Source of the DNA: Flavobacterium sp. CBA20B-1
GTDB taxonomy: Bacteria > Bacteroidota > Bacteroidia > Flavobacteriales > Flavobacteriaceae
Length of the DNA stretch: 64,000 bases
Assembly: GCF_028473145.1 (NCBI RefSeq)
Contig: NZ_CP092370.1
Coordinates: 1,922,001-1,986,000, forward strand
Direction of reading: 5' to 3'
A program made the translations under genes and the position numbers. Positions within the stretch are counted from its first letter, which is position 1. Each line of letters begins with the position of its first letter. Shown one piece after another: positions 17,164 through 25,600 of the stretch. The notes below the pieces were generated by a model. That model did no database searches. It saw only the letters and a program-made list of their open reading frames with translations, and was not told the DNA's origin.

Positions 17164-18288
17164 ATGAAAAATTATATCCTTTTACTATTAGCTTTTTTTT
17201 GCCAATTATATTCTTTTGCCCAAACCTTCAAAGTAGTTATAAAAAATAGTGAAACCAACGAGCCAATCAGTCAAATTACTATTGTTAATGCTGATCAAAC
17301 TTTTTTTGTAACGAGTAATGAAAAAGGAGAGGTGGTTTTACCAGAAAAAATACTGAACCAAAAATTGTTTGTAGATGATTATCAATACACTTTTAGTGAA
17401 AACAAATTCACAAAGATGCAAGATTTTGTTTGGGAGCTTACACCAAATTCTGAAACATTGGAAGAAATTATTATTTTCAGTGATGTAAGAGGTTATTTAG
17501 AAGAGATTATAAATAATTCTATCAAATCATTTAGTACCGACGCTTCGTTAGAGTCATATTACCGAGAAAACTATTATGAAAATAATGAAATAGCTAGTTT
17601 TTCTGAAGGAATGGTTGATTTTTTTATTGATAAAGAAACAAAAAATGTTTTACAAATAGCCAAACAAACTAGATCTGAAAATTTCGTAGAGGTTAATGAT
17701 TTTAATAGAGATATTATATCAAGCCCAAAAGAAGTTGTTGAAGGATCAATGCGTTTTAAAAGAATTCTTGGTTTAATTAAAGATAAAAAAAATTACGACA
17801 TTAGTGTTACAGCTAAACAAGTTGGTGATAAAACCATACATACTTGTTATATTAGCCCAAAAGAGAAAAGTAAAAAAAGACATTTAAAAAAAGCTTATTT
17901 TTCATTTGATGCAGAAAAGAAATTAATTTACGAAACCAATTACGCTTTTGACCCCGAAAAGAAAAAACACAACACCACAATGAATCTTATTATTGGAAAG
18001 ATAAAAATTGACGAACAACAATTTCAATCAAAATATATTATTGGCGATAATTTCTATTATCCAAGCTATACTACACGTACAATTGAAATGGTTACTAGTT
18101 CAAAATTAGCAAAAATGAAAGACGTAAAAGTACATAATCAGGTATATTTTTATGTTTTAAATGCTGAAACTAATTCTTCAAAACCAAATATAACTAAAAC
18201 ACTTAATAATGAAACTTTGTATAGTAAAGGCAGTATTTACAAAGATGAATTCTGGAAACTTCCTGAGATTATTAATTTACAAGAATAA
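17164..18288 (+). CDS. Secreted protein with carboxypeptidase-regulatory-like N-terminus
   Basis: 374 aa with a signal peptide (MKNYILLLLAFFCQLYSFAQ). The first mature about 80 residues (TFKVVIKNSETNEPISQITI...) look like a CarboxypepD_reg-like domain; the rest is a beta-rich region of unknown function with a conserved-looking ETNYAFDPEKKKHNTTMNL. Probably periplasmic or outer-membrane associated. It is followed at once by the remnant of a micro-ORF. Confidence 0.7.
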   Translation: MKNYILLLLAFFCQLYSFAQTFKVVIKNSETNEPISQITIVNADQTFFVTSNEKGEVVLPEKILNQKLFVDDYQYTFSENKFTKMQDFVWELTPNSETLEEIIIFSDVRGYLEEIINNSIKSFSTDASLESYYRENYYENNEIASFSEGMVDFFIDKETKNVLQIAKQTRSENFVEVNDFNRDIISSPKEVVEGSMRFKRILGLIKDKKNYDISVTAKQVGDKTIHTCYISPKEKSKKRHLKKAYFSFDAEKKLIYETNYAFDPEKKKHNTTMNLIIGKIKIDEQQFQSKYIIGDNFYYPSYTTRTIEMVTSSKLAKMKDVKVHNQVYFYVLNAETNSSKPNITKTLNNETLYSKGSIYKDEFWKLPEIINLQE

Positions 18289-18293
18289 TAAAA

Positions 18294-18352
18294 ATGAAAA
18301 AAAATCCTACCCTATGTATAAGCCATTTTAGGCATCTTTTTAATTGTAACAC
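18294..18352 (+). pseudogene. Frameshifted copy of the 24-aa peptide gene at 20431
   Basis: Starting at an ATG, the DNA matches 20431-20486 almost base for base (shared TTAGGCATCTTTTTAATTGT), but has eight As after ATG instead of seven, which destroys the frame. The match stops abruptly at the REP-like element. Confidence 0.6.
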
Positions 18353-18358
18353 CGATCG

Positions 18359-18477
18359 CGCGGATTTGCAATCCGTGCGCTAAAAAAAATATAAAGCAAC
18401 CGATAGTAGCAGTGCATATTTTATAACCTTAAAAACAGTAAAATTGTATAGATAAAGTCACGGATTGCAAATCCGCG
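18359..18477. repeat. REP-like inverted repeat pair
   Basis: CGCGGATTTGCAATCCGTG at 18359-18377 and its exact reverse complement at 18459-18477 enclose 81 bp without an ORF. Each 19-bp arm is itself nearly palindromic. The arms are GC-rich against an AT-rich background. They resemble REP/BIME-type repeats, which are dispersed by Y1 transposases. Confidence 0.7.
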
Positions 18478-18541
18478 ACATCGGGGACCATTGACTTTAG
18501 TTTAGCACCGAAACGTGTACAAAATTAATTATTCAGAAATA

Positions 18542-18572
18542 AAACATTCTGCATTACATTTGCAGAATGTTT
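18542..18572 (+). promoter_or_regulatory. 12-bp dyad enclosing a -7 promoter element, copy 1
   Basis: AAACATTCTGCA and TGCAGAATGTTT are perfect inverted arms around a 7-nt spacer. TACATTTG (18555-18562), a fit to TAnnTTTG, lies in the centre. The ATG of the lipoprotein follows 18 bp after the dyad. Confidence 0.6.
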
Positions 18573-18589
18573 CTTTAAATTTATAAAAT

Positions 18590-19105
18590 ATGAAAAAGAT
18601 ATTTATCCTTTTAATGAGTAGCCTTGTGCTAATTAGCTGTACCTCTGACGATTTTGAGCCTAAAGAAGAAGTAAACCGTGGTACTATTGAAGTTGATTTT
18701 AAAGGCGAAAAATTAAATTTTGGCTATAAGTCATACAATGGTATCGTTACAAACCAAACAAACGATACAGTTGCATACACCTATTTTGCTAGATTAGACA
18801 AAGACGATAAGAATTATTATGATATTAAAGTATATGCGTTTTTGACTAAAGATAAAGAATTAGACCATTTAGAAATGAAATTTATTCCTGTTGAAAACGG
18901 TTCAGGTTGGCATTATTCCTATACATACGATGAAAACCCAATGGTTTATAGTAATGTAACTTATAATCCGGAAACCAATTGGTTAACTGCCAATTTTGAA
19001 GGGTATTTATATTATGGATGGGAAGAAACCGAACCTGTACATTTAACCAATGGTAAAATAAATGTACCTGTTAAGGGCTTAGGCATAGAATATGATAAAT
19101 GGTAA
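18590..19105 (+). CDS. Lipoprotein, tandem family member A1
   Basis: 171 aa. The SPII signal ends VLISC (Cys17), followed by TSDDFEPKEEVNRGTIEVDF and beta-rich sequence rich in Tyr. Function unknown. It is almost identical to A3 (19865) over the promoter, signal and first third, then differs by clustered substitutions. Part of a three-gene same-strand array. Confidence 0.75.
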   Translation: MKKIFILLMSSLVLISCTSDDFEPKEEVNRGTIEVDFKGEKLNFGYKSYNGIVTNQTNDTVAYTYFARLDKDDKNYYDIKVYAFLTKDKELDHLEMKFIPVENGSGWHYSYTYDENPMVYSNVTYNPETNWLTANFEGYLYYGWEETEPVHLTNGKINVPVKGLGIEYDKW

Positions 19106-19194
19106 GTAATACAAGAAGCGTTTTTATAAATTAGAAAATAATAATAAAGCTCCCTTGATAACTATGGTTTTTCAAAATTAAAAAATTAAAAAAT

Positions 19195-19758
19195 ATGTAT
19201 AGATTATTGCTTATACTAGTTAGTATAGTATTCGTTAGCTGCGAGAAAGATGATTTAGTGGAAGAAGTAAACCGTGGTACTATTGAAGTAGAAATCGAAG
19301 GTGAAAAGTTTAAATTTGGCGAAAAATCGTATGCAGATGCAATACTAAGAATAACAAGTTCAACTCCTGATACTATTGGTTACTTCTATGAAACACGAAT
19401 TTCTAAGGATTATCAGAATTATGATCAACTTGAAGTATATGGCTATTTAAGAGAAAACGGTGCTATTGATAGTTTAAGGATTATTTATACGGCGTTACGC
19501 AATGGTATAGGAACAACTTATAACTACAATTATCCAGGAAATCCATTAGTGATTAGTAATGTTAACTATAATCAACAAACAGGATGGTTAACAGCCAATT
19601 TTGAAGGATATTTATACCGTGCCAACACTTTAGACGATATTAAGGTTTTTTTAAAAGACGGTAAAATAAGTGTGCCTTTAAAAGGATTGGATATACCGCA
19701 AAACTATACACACGCTCGCGCTTCACAGCCTACAATTTCAGAATTGAAAAGAGAATGA
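19195..19758 (+). CDS. Lipoprotein, tandem family member A2
   Basis: 187 aa. SPII signal (MYRLLLILVSIVFVSC), then the family core EEVNRGTIEVEIEGEKFKFG and the later NYNQQTGWLTANFEGYLY. It is a diverged paralogue of A1 and A3, clearly older, with a longer polar C-terminus (ASQPTISELKRE). It lacks the promoter dyad that precedes A1 and A3, so it probably relies on read-through from A1. Confidence 0.75.
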   Translation: MYRLLLILVSIVFVSCEKDDLVEEVNRGTIEVEIEGEKFKFGEKSYADAILRITSSTPDTIGYFYETRISKDYQNYDQLEVYGYLRENGAIDSLRIIYTALRNGIGTTYNYNYPGNPLVISNVNYNQQTGWLTANFEGYLYRANTLDDIKVFLKDGKISVPLKGLDIPQNYTHARASQPTISELKRE

Positions 19759-19816
19759 TATACTCATTTTGCTCAAAGTAGGAAGATAGTAAGAAACAAA
19801 AAAATAGTTACAAATT

Positions 19817-19847
19817 AAACATTCTGCATTACATTTGCAGAATGTTT
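19817..19847 (+). promoter_or_regulatory. 12-bp dyad enclosing a -7 promoter element, copy 2
   Basis: Identical to the dyad at 18542-18572, with TACATTTG at 19830-19837 in the centre, 17 bp before the A3 ATG. Confidence 0.6.
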
Positions 19848-19864
19848 CTTTAAATTTATAAAAT

Positions 19865-20383
19865 ATGAAAAAGATATTTATCCTTTTAATGAGTAGCCTT
19901 GTGCTAATTAGCTGTACCTCTGACGATTTTGAGCCTAAAGAAGAAGTAAACCGTGGTACTATTGAAGTTGATTTTAAAGGCGAAAAATTAAATTTTGGTT
20001 ATAAGTCATACAATGGTATCGTTACAAACCAAACAAACGATACAGTTGCATATACTTATGTAGCTCGTATGAATAAAGATGATATGAATTTTTATCATAT
20101 TAAAGTATATGCGTTTTTGACTAAAGATAAAGAATTAGACCATTTAGAAATGATATTTTACCCTGTTGAAAACGGATCGGGATCGGGATATCACTATTCG
20201 TACGAGGAAAACCCAATGGTTTATAGTAATGTAACTTATAATCCGGAAACCAATTGGTTAACTGCCAATTTTGAAGGGTATTTATATTATGGTAGAATGG
20301 ATGATTCTACTCCCATACATTTAACCAATGGTAAAATAAATGTACCTGTTAAAGGCTTAGGTATAGAATATGATAAATGGTAA
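19865..20383 (+). CDS. Lipoprotein, tandem family member A3
   Basis: 172 aa, near copy of A1: identical signal, lipobox and first about 60 residues, and identical end (NGKINVPVKGLGIEYDKW). Differences are clustered in the middle (e.g. GSGSGYHYSY versus GSGWHYSYTY; YYGRMDDSTP versus YYGWEETEP), suggesting recombination or selected surface loops. Function unknown. Confidence 0.75.
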   Translation: MKKIFILLMSSLVLISCTSDDFEPKEEVNRGTIEVDFKGEKLNFGYKSYNGIVTNQTNDTVAYTYVARMNKDDMNFYHIKVYAFLTKDKELDHLEMIFYPVENGSGSGYHYSYEENPMVYSNVTYNPETNWLTANFEGYLYYGRMDDSTPIHLTNGKINVPVKGLGIEYDKW

Positions 20384-20430
20384 ATAATATAAGAAGCTTT
20401 CAATAACAATAAACTTTTCACAACATCAAA

Positions 20431-20505
20431 ATGAAAAAAATCCTACCTTACGTATTAGCCATTTTAGGCATCTTTTTAATTGTAATTAGCATTATTTACA
20501 GTTAA
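20431..20505 (+). CDS. 24-aa hydrophobic peptide
   Basis: A complete micro-ORF: MKK, then a single hydrophobic helix (ILPYVLAILGIFLIVISI), ending IYS. It could be a one-helix membrane peptide. Support comes from the frameshifted copy at 18294 and the strong terminator 3 bp after its stop. No known family. Confidence 0.5.
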   Translation: MKKILPYVLAILGIFLIVISIIYS

Positions 20506-20507
20506 TT

Positions 20508-20544
20508 AAAATGCCTGTTTTCAAAAAAGAAAACAGGCATTTTT
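20508..20544. terminator. Strong bidirectional terminator
   Basis: About 15-bp stem (AATGCCTGTTTTC / GAAAACAGGCATT) with a 6-nt A loop and T tracts on both sides, between the convergent peptide gene and the permease. Confidence 0.9.
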
Positions 20545-20562
20545 AAATTATTAAACATATTG

Positions 20563-22035
20563 TTAGGTGTTACTGCTATTCAGTTTACTGTGTTTTTTGC
20601 TGTATGCAAAATAGATGATTAGCCCTAAGCCTAACCAAATGGCTAAACGTTCCCAGCTTTCTATAGGCAACGATGCCATCATTACCAAACACACAATAAT
20701 TCCTAAAATAGGCACTACGGGCACAAACGGTGTTTTGAAAGGGCGTTCAATATTGGGTTGAGTTTTGCGCAGAACCAAAATTCCAATACAAACCAAAGTA
20801 AATGCAAACAAGGTTCCGATACTTACCATGTGTCCTAAATCGGAAACGGGTACAAAACCTGCAAAAATGCTTACAAATACCATAAAAATTAAATTGGTTT
20901 TCCAAGGAGTTTGCCTTTTTGATAATTCTGAAAACATTTTTGGCAATAAACCGTCTTTACTCATTGAATAAAACACGCGGCTTTGTCCTAATAACATTAC
21001 TAAAATCACCGATGTGTATCCGGCAATAATGGTTACAATTAATGCAGTGTTTAAAAAGTGATACCCCGTTTTTGCAAAAGCTGTTGCTACGGGTTTTGCA
21101 TCGTTTTTAAATAGTAAATAGTTCTCTAAACCTGTTAAAACATACGCAAACAAAACGTATAACAACGTACAAATCACCAAAGAACCTATGATTCCAAATG
21201 GCATTCCTTTTTTAGGATTTTTAGCTTCTTGCGCCGCAGTACTTACGGCATCAAATCCAATAAAAGCAAAAAACACTACACCTGCTGCACGCATGATGCC
21301 ACTCCAGCCGTATTGCCCAAAATATTCGCTCGACAAAAACTCCGAAAACGAAAGTTGCCCGCTTTTAACCATTTCTTCACCCACATTTGTAGGAATGAAA
21401 GGTTGATGATTGGCTGGATCTATAAATTGCCAACCCAATGCGATAAAAATAATAACTACAGATACTTTTAAGATAACTAAAATATTGTTTACCCTTGCCG
21501 ATTCTTGCGTTCCGCGCATAAGCAAAAGCGATAGCAAACACACAATTACTATGGCAGGTACATTGATCATTCCGCCTTCAAAAGGTCCCTTGAGAAACTG
21601 CATAGGCAATTCTAAATGAAATATTTTGAGCAATTCATTAAAATATTGCGACCAACTAACCGCAACGGTGGCACTTGCCAAGGCATATTCCAACACTAAA
21701 TCCCAACCAATAATCCAAGCAATGAATTCGCCCATGGTAGCATACGAATACGTGTATGCACTACCCGCCACTGGCAACATCGATGCAAACTCGGCATAAC
21801 ACAAGCCTGCAAATGCGCAACCTAAAGCGGCAATTACAAACGAAATAGCAACGGCAGGACCGGCATTATCGGCAGCAGCAATCCCCGTTAAAGAAAACAA
21901 ACCAGCACCAATAATGGCACCCACGCCCAATGCCACCAACCCCCAAGAACCTAATGTTTTTTTCAGCGTTCCTTCGCCTTGTTCGTTGGCTTCTGCGGTT
22001 AATAATGCTATTGATTTTTTTGAAAACACTCCCAT
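20563..22035 (-). CDS. APC-superfamily amino acid permease
   Basis: 490 aa with about 12-13 membrane helices. The first helix carries LGVGAIIGAGLFSLTGIAAA, the substrate-binding signature of the APC family, and FIGFDAVSTAAQEAKNPKKGMPFGI, the cationic amino acid transporter (CAT/YfnA-like) motif, lies near residue 265. Amino acid uptake is likely; the substrate is not evident. A -7 element, TATATTTG, lies at 22076-22083 on the minus strand. Single-gene unit. Confidence 0.9.
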   Translation of the reverse strand: MGVFSKKSIALLTAEANEQGEGTLKKTLGSWGLVALGVGAIIGAGLFSLTGIAAADNAGPAVAISFVIAALGCAFAGLCYAEFASMLPVAGSAYTYSYATMGEFIAWIIGWDLVLEYALASATVAVSWSQYFNELLKIFHLELPMQFLKGPFEGGMINVPAIVIVCLLSLLLMRGTQESARVNNILVILKVSVVIIFIALGWQFIDPANHQPFIPTNVGEEMVKSGQLSFSEFLSSEYFGQYGWSGIMRAAGVVFFAFIGFDAVSTAAQEAKNPKKGMPFGIIGSLVICTLLYVLFAYVLTGLENYLLFKNDAKPVATAFAKTGYHFLNTALIVTIIAGYTSVILVMLLGQSRVFYSMSKDGLLPKMFSELSKRQTPWKTNLIFMVFVSIFAGFVPVSDLGHMVSIGTLFAFTLVCIGILVLRKTQPNIERPFKTPFVPVVPILGIIVCLVMMASLPIESWERLAIWLGLGLIIYFAYSKKHSKLNSSNT

Positions 22036-22075
22036 ATATCGGTATTTTTTTTATTTGTTAAAATTTACTTAAAAC

Positions 22076-22083
22076 CAAATATA
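22076..22083 (-). promoter_or_regulatory. -7 promoter element of the permease gene
   Basis: TATATTTG on the minus strand, about 40 bp before the ATG. Confidence 0.5.
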
Positions 22084-22147
22084 AATATTTTTTGTGGAAT
22101 TGTAGAATGGCTCAACTGTTTAATTAAGTTTACCAGCCGTTTTTGAA

Positions 22148-22699
22148 TTACTTTACCACATACCAACCGGTATCTTTTGCATATTTTAAAGTGAATTTTT
22201 TGGTAATAAATACAGCATTCGGGTTGCTGTCTGCTTGAGCTGTGGCAAATGGCGTCGCAGTTTTTATAAGCTTTGCTGTGGCAGTTGCTTTTGTTTTGTT
22301 GTTCAATTTCAGTTGCACATCCGAATCATCTTGAATGGTAAAAAGATAGCTTTTCACCTCTGCCCTATTCTTTTTTTGCTCCACTACATATGGCGATGCC
22401 TCTGCGGTTAATGCAATATTTACAACCGAAACCGAGTCTTTAGAAAGCCATTTTTTAGTGGTTTTCACGGTGTTCAATGTAATTAAATTTTGGGCGGCTA
22501 GGCTTTTTAGTTGCGATAGTTCGGCAGCATCTTTCCGAATATTGAATGTATGTTCACCAAGCTGAAAGTTTGTTGTTTCAAAATAGGGATATTTTTCGGT
22601 ATGACTTTCTATTAAGTTGGTAGCTTTTTTCACCGATAACGATTCTGAAGAACAAGCAACAATAGCTATCAGTAAAAAGAATAGTGCAATTTTTTTCAT
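22148..22699 (-). CDS. Lipoprotein of unknown function
   Basis: 183 aa. SPII signal (MKKIALFFLLIAIVAC, Cys16). The mature part is Ala/Thr/Lys-rich and ends in KFTLKYAKDTGWYVVK, a strand pattern seen in small envelope proteins. No motif recognised. Confidence 0.7.
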   Translation of the reverse strand: MKKIALFFLLIAIVACSSESLSVKKATNLIESHTEKYPYFETTNFQLGEHTFNIRKDAAELSQLKSLAAQNLITLNTVKTTKKWLSKDSVSVVNIALTAEASPYVVEQKKNRAEVKSYLFTIQDDSDVQLKLNNKTKATATAKLIKTATPFATAQADSNPNAVFITKKFTLKYAKDTGWYVVK

Positions 22700-22736
22700 G
22701 GTATGATTTTTAAAGATAAATACAGCAATTTGAAAC

Positions 22737-23120
22737 TTATTTGTAATGAGTTAAATGCAATACTCTTGCATTTGTTTCGTCAATAATAATTACAAATGTT
22801 CCTCCAATAGATCCAAATGGCAAAGTTCCTGATATTATATAATATTGTTCTATTTTATGAACTTCATAAGGTTTTTGCAATTCAATTCTCTCTTTACCAT
22901 ATTTTCCAACTACTATTGGCTCTATTACTTGAATTGCCATCTCTTCATTCTTAATTAAAGGTTTCACACCAACGTAATTAGGATTCTCTTTTTCGATAGC
23001 CAATGCTAAATCAAGCTCTTTTTGTGCAAACTTTTTCCCTGTATACACACGATTTTCTTGTGCTTTAACTATGCAGTTGTTCAATAGGACGAAAGAAAAT
23101 ATAATAACTAACTTTCTCAT
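22737..23120 (-). CDS. Secreted NTF2-fold immunity-like protein
   Basis: 127 aa with a signal peptide (cut near residue 20). The tail YYIISGTLPFGSIGGTFVII followed by DETNARVLHLTHYK, together with AIQVIEPIVVGKYGKERIELQKPYEV, matches the pattern of the small NTF2-fold immunity family (PF15631 type) found beside polymorphic toxins. No toxin lies next to it here. Immunity is inferred only from family resemblance. Confidence 0.6.
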   Translation of the reverse strand: MRKLVIIFSFVLLNNCIVKAQENRVYTGKKFAQKELDLALAIEKENPNYVGVKPLIKNEEMAIQVIEPIVVGKYGKERIELQKPYEVHKIEQYYIISGTLPFGSIGGTFVIIIDETNARVLHLTHYK

Positions 23121-23176
23121 GGGATAAATTTTAAGGATAAATATAGCAATTTGAAAAACACAAAATATACTAAAAC

Positions 23177-23206
23177 AAAAAAACCTTCAAAATTGAAGGT
23201 TTTTTA
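23177..23206 (-). terminator. Terminator after tRNA-Cys
   Basis: AACCTTCAA / TTGAAGGTT stem with T tracts on both sides; lies 4 bp past the tRNA 3' end on the minus strand. Confidence 0.8.
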
Positions 23207-23209
23207 AAG

Positions 23210-23280
23210 AGGCATCTAGCGGATTCGAACCGCTGTACACGGTTTTGCAGACCGTTGCCTAGCCACTCGGCCAAGATGCC
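23210..23280 (-). tRNA. tRNA-Cys (anticodon GCA)
   Basis: Full cloverleaf on the minus strand: acceptor stem GGCATCT / AGATGCC, anticodon arm ACGGT-CTGCAAA-ACCGT with GCA at 34-36, T arm GCGGTTCGAATCCGC, and U as discriminator base, as expected for Cys. CCA is not encoded. Confidence 0.97.
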
Positions 23281-23342
23281 ATTGTGTAATGTGTTTGCAA
23301 ATCTACTACAAAAAATTAAATATCAAAACCTAAAGCACAAAA

Positions 23343-23702
23343 TTATGCCCGGTATTCTTCCATAACGATAGTAACTTGCTGTACATCACCACCAATAGGC
23401 GGATTTATTTTTGAAACTTCTAGCAAAATTCGCGAAACCATGGGCAATTCGTCAAAAATACGCACAATGATACGTTTGGCAACATGTTCTAACAATTTAG
23501 AGCGTATGGCCATTTCTTCCTTTACAATTTGGTTTAAATGCACATAATCTACCGTATCGGCCAATTCATCTGTTTCGGCAGATTTTCGCAAATCGGCTTT
23601 AATTTCTAAATCTACTCGGTAATCCGAACCTATTTTAGCTTCTTCAACCAAACAGCCATGGTTGGTGAAAACACGTATGTTTGTTAAGCGAATAATTCCC
23701 AT
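23343..23702 (-). CDS. folB: Dihydroneopterin aldolase
   Basis: 119 aa, usual length. FolB cleaves 7,8-dihydroneopterin in folate synthesis. The family pattern is visible: IRLTNIRVFTNHGCLVEEAKIG at the N-terminus, DTVDYVHLNQIVKEEM, then LLEHVAKRIIVRIFDELP and INPPIGGDVQQVTIVME. A -7 element TAACTTTG lies at 23720-23727 on the minus strand. It is divergent from glnS. Confidence 0.92.
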   Translation of the reverse strand: MGIIRLTNIRVFTNHGCLVEEAKIGSDYRVDLEIKADLRKSAETDELADTVDYVHLNQIVKEEMAIRSKLLEHVAKRIIVRIFDELPMVSRILLEVSKINPPIGGDVQQVTIVMEEYRA

Positions 23703-23719
23703 ATCATTTGTTTAAGGTT

Positions 23720-23727
23720 CAAAGTTA
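23720..23727 (-). promoter_or_regulatory. -7 promoter element of folB
   Basis: TAACTTTG on the minus strand, 17 bp before the ATG. Confidence 0.5.
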
Positions 23728-23782
23728 CTAACTTTTCATCTGTTTTTTTATGAACTTTAAACTTAAAACTTTAAACATTTTC

Positions 23783-23790
23783 TATCTTTG
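23783..23790 (+). promoter_or_regulatory. -7 promoter element of glnS
   Basis: TATCTTTG, 20 bp before the glnS ATG. Confidence 0.6.
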
Positions 23791-23810
23791 CATATAAAGT
23801 TAGAAAAACG

Positions 23811-25496
23811 ATGTCAACAAAAGAAAAATCACTGAATTTTATAGAGCAAATTATTGAAGAAGATTTAAAAAATGGTTTGCCACCAAATAAATTACGTTTT
23901 CGTTTTCCGCCCGAACCTAACGGATATTTGCACATTGGGCACGCTTCATCGATCTGTTTAAACTTTGGTTTGGGATTGGATTACAACGCACCTGTTAATT
24001 TGCGTTTCGATGATACCAACCCTGCAAAAGAAGAACAAGAGTTTGTTGATGCCATTAAGCGCGATGTGGAATGGTTGGGTTTTAAATGGGATAAAGAACT
24101 ATACGCTTCTGATTATTTTCAGGAATTGTATGATTGGGCGGTTCTTTTAATCAAAAAAGGAAAAGCGTATGTTGATAATTTATCGGCAGATGAAATCGCA
24201 AAACAAAAAGGAACACCCACGCAGCCCGGAGTGCATTCACCAAACCGCGACCGTTCGGTTGAAGAGAATCTTGATTTGTTCGAGCGCATGAAAAACGGCG
24301 AGTTTGCCGAAGGCGAATATATTTTGCGGGCAAAGATTGATATGGCATCACCTAATATGCTGATGCGCGACCCAATTATGTACCGCATCATCAATGCATC
24401 GCACCACAGAACAGGATCTAATTGGAAAATTTATCCAATGTATGACTGGGCTCATGGAGAAAGTGATTATATCGAACAAATTTCCCATTCGTTCTGTACG
24501 TTGGAATTTTTGCCGCACCGCGAATTGTATGATTGGTTTTTAGATCAGATTTATGATGAAAGTAAAGTTCGACCAAAACAACGCGAATTTGCCCGTAGAA
24601 ATTTATCGCACACCGTGGTTTCTAAACGTAAATTGTTGCAATTGGTAAACGAAAAACACGTGACCGGTTGGGACGATCCGCGTATGAGCACCATTTCTGG
24701 TATGCGTCGCCGTGGATACACACCTGCTGCCATTCGCAACTTTGCCGGTACCATTGGAATTGCAAAACGAACCAATTTAATCGATGTTTCGTTGTTGGAA
24801 TTCTGCGTTCGTGAAGATTTAAACAAGATCACCGATCGCGTAATGGCTGTTTTAGATCCAGTGAAATTAGTAATCACCAATTATCCCGAAGGTCTGGAAG
24901 AATGGTTAGATGCTGAAAACAATCCAGAAGCAGAGGAATTAACCTATAGAAAAGTTCCTTTTTCAAAAGAATTATATATTGAACGTGAAGATTTTAAGGA
25001 AGATGCCGACAAGAAATTTTTCCGTTTAACCTTAGGAAAGGAAGTACGTTTAAAGAATGCTTACATTATTCAAGGTGAAAGCGTTGTGAAAGATGCAAAC
25101 GGAAACATTACCGAAATTCATGTAACCTATGATGCAGATTCTAGGTCGGGAAGTGGTACTGAAGCATCTAAACGCAAGGTGAAAGGAACCATTCATTGGG
25201 TTTCGATTCCGCATGCTGTGGAAGCCGAAGTACGCATTTACGACCGTTTGTTTACACACGAAAATCCTGATGGAAACAAAGAAGTTGATTTTAAAGAATA
25301 CATCAACCCTGACTCATTAAAAGTGATTACAGGCTATGTAGAACCAAGCTTAAAAACGGCTGTAAGTGGCGATAAATTCCAGTTTCAACGTTTGGGTTAT
25401 TTTGCAGTTGATAAAGATTCCACCGCAGAAAAACTGGTGTTTAACAAAACCGTTGGCTTACGCGATACGTGGGCAAAAATTGAAAGTAAAGAGTAA
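23811..25496 (+). CDS. glnS: Glutaminyl-tRNA synthetase
   Basis: 561 aa. Class I synthetase that charges tRNA-Gln. It has the HIGH motif in [16 protein letters not shown] (residues 33-47), the GlnRS-typical [18 protein letters not shown], the KMSKS counterpart [11 protein letters not shown] near residue 270, and the C-terminal beta-barrel anticodon-binding region. [11 protein letters not shown] separates it from GltX, which is encoded at 31760. A terminator follows. Confidence 0.96.
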   Translation: MSTKEKSLNFIEQIIEEDLKNGLPPNKLRFRFPPEPNGYLHIGHASSICLNFGLGLDYNAPVNLRFDDTNPAKEEQEFVDAIKRDVEWLGFKWDKELYASDYFQELYDWAVLLIKKGKAYVDNLSADEIAKQKGTPTQPGVHSPNRDRSVEENLDLFERMKNGEFAEGEYILRAKIDMASPNMLMRDPIMYRIINASHHRTGSNWKIYPMYDWAHGESDYIEQISHSFCTLEFLPHRELYDWFLDQIYDESKVRPKQREFARRNLSHTVVSKRKLLQLVNEKHVTGWDDPRMSTISGMRRRGYTPAAIRNFAGTIGIAKRTNLIDVSLLEFCVREDLNKITDRVMAVLDPVKLVITNYPEGLEEWLDAENNPEAEELTYRKVPFSKELYIEREDFKEDADKKFFRLTLGKEVRLKNAYIIQGESVVKDANGNITEIHVTYDADSRSGSGTEASKRKVKGTIHWVSIPHAVEAEVRIYDRLFTHENPDGNKEVDFKEYINPDSLKVITGYVEPSLKTAVSGDKFQFQRLGYFAVDKDSTAEKLVFNKTVGLRDTWAKIESKE

Positions 25497-25520
25497 TTTT
25501 TTTTAGAATTATAAATTAAG

Positions 25521-25546
25521 ATCCCAGCTATGTGTTGGGATTTTTT
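25521..25546 (+). terminator. Terminator of glnS
   Basis: ATCCCA / TGGGAT stem with a 9-nt loop and six Ts. Confidence 0.7.
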
Positions 25547-25600
25547 GTTTATTTAGCATTTAATAATTTGTGTTATTATAGATATAAATTTTTCAGAATA

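Noticed and set aside
18359..18477. Inverted repeats considered as an integron attC site
   Set aside because: No attC-type R and L boxes or integrase; the arms are perfect and self-palindromic, which fits a REP-like element better.
22700..23150. Similar sequences before the two genes at 22699 and 23120 (CAAATTGCTRTATTTATC)
   Set aside because: Short and AT-rich; no fit to the -33/-7 spacing, so not called as a promoter or operator.
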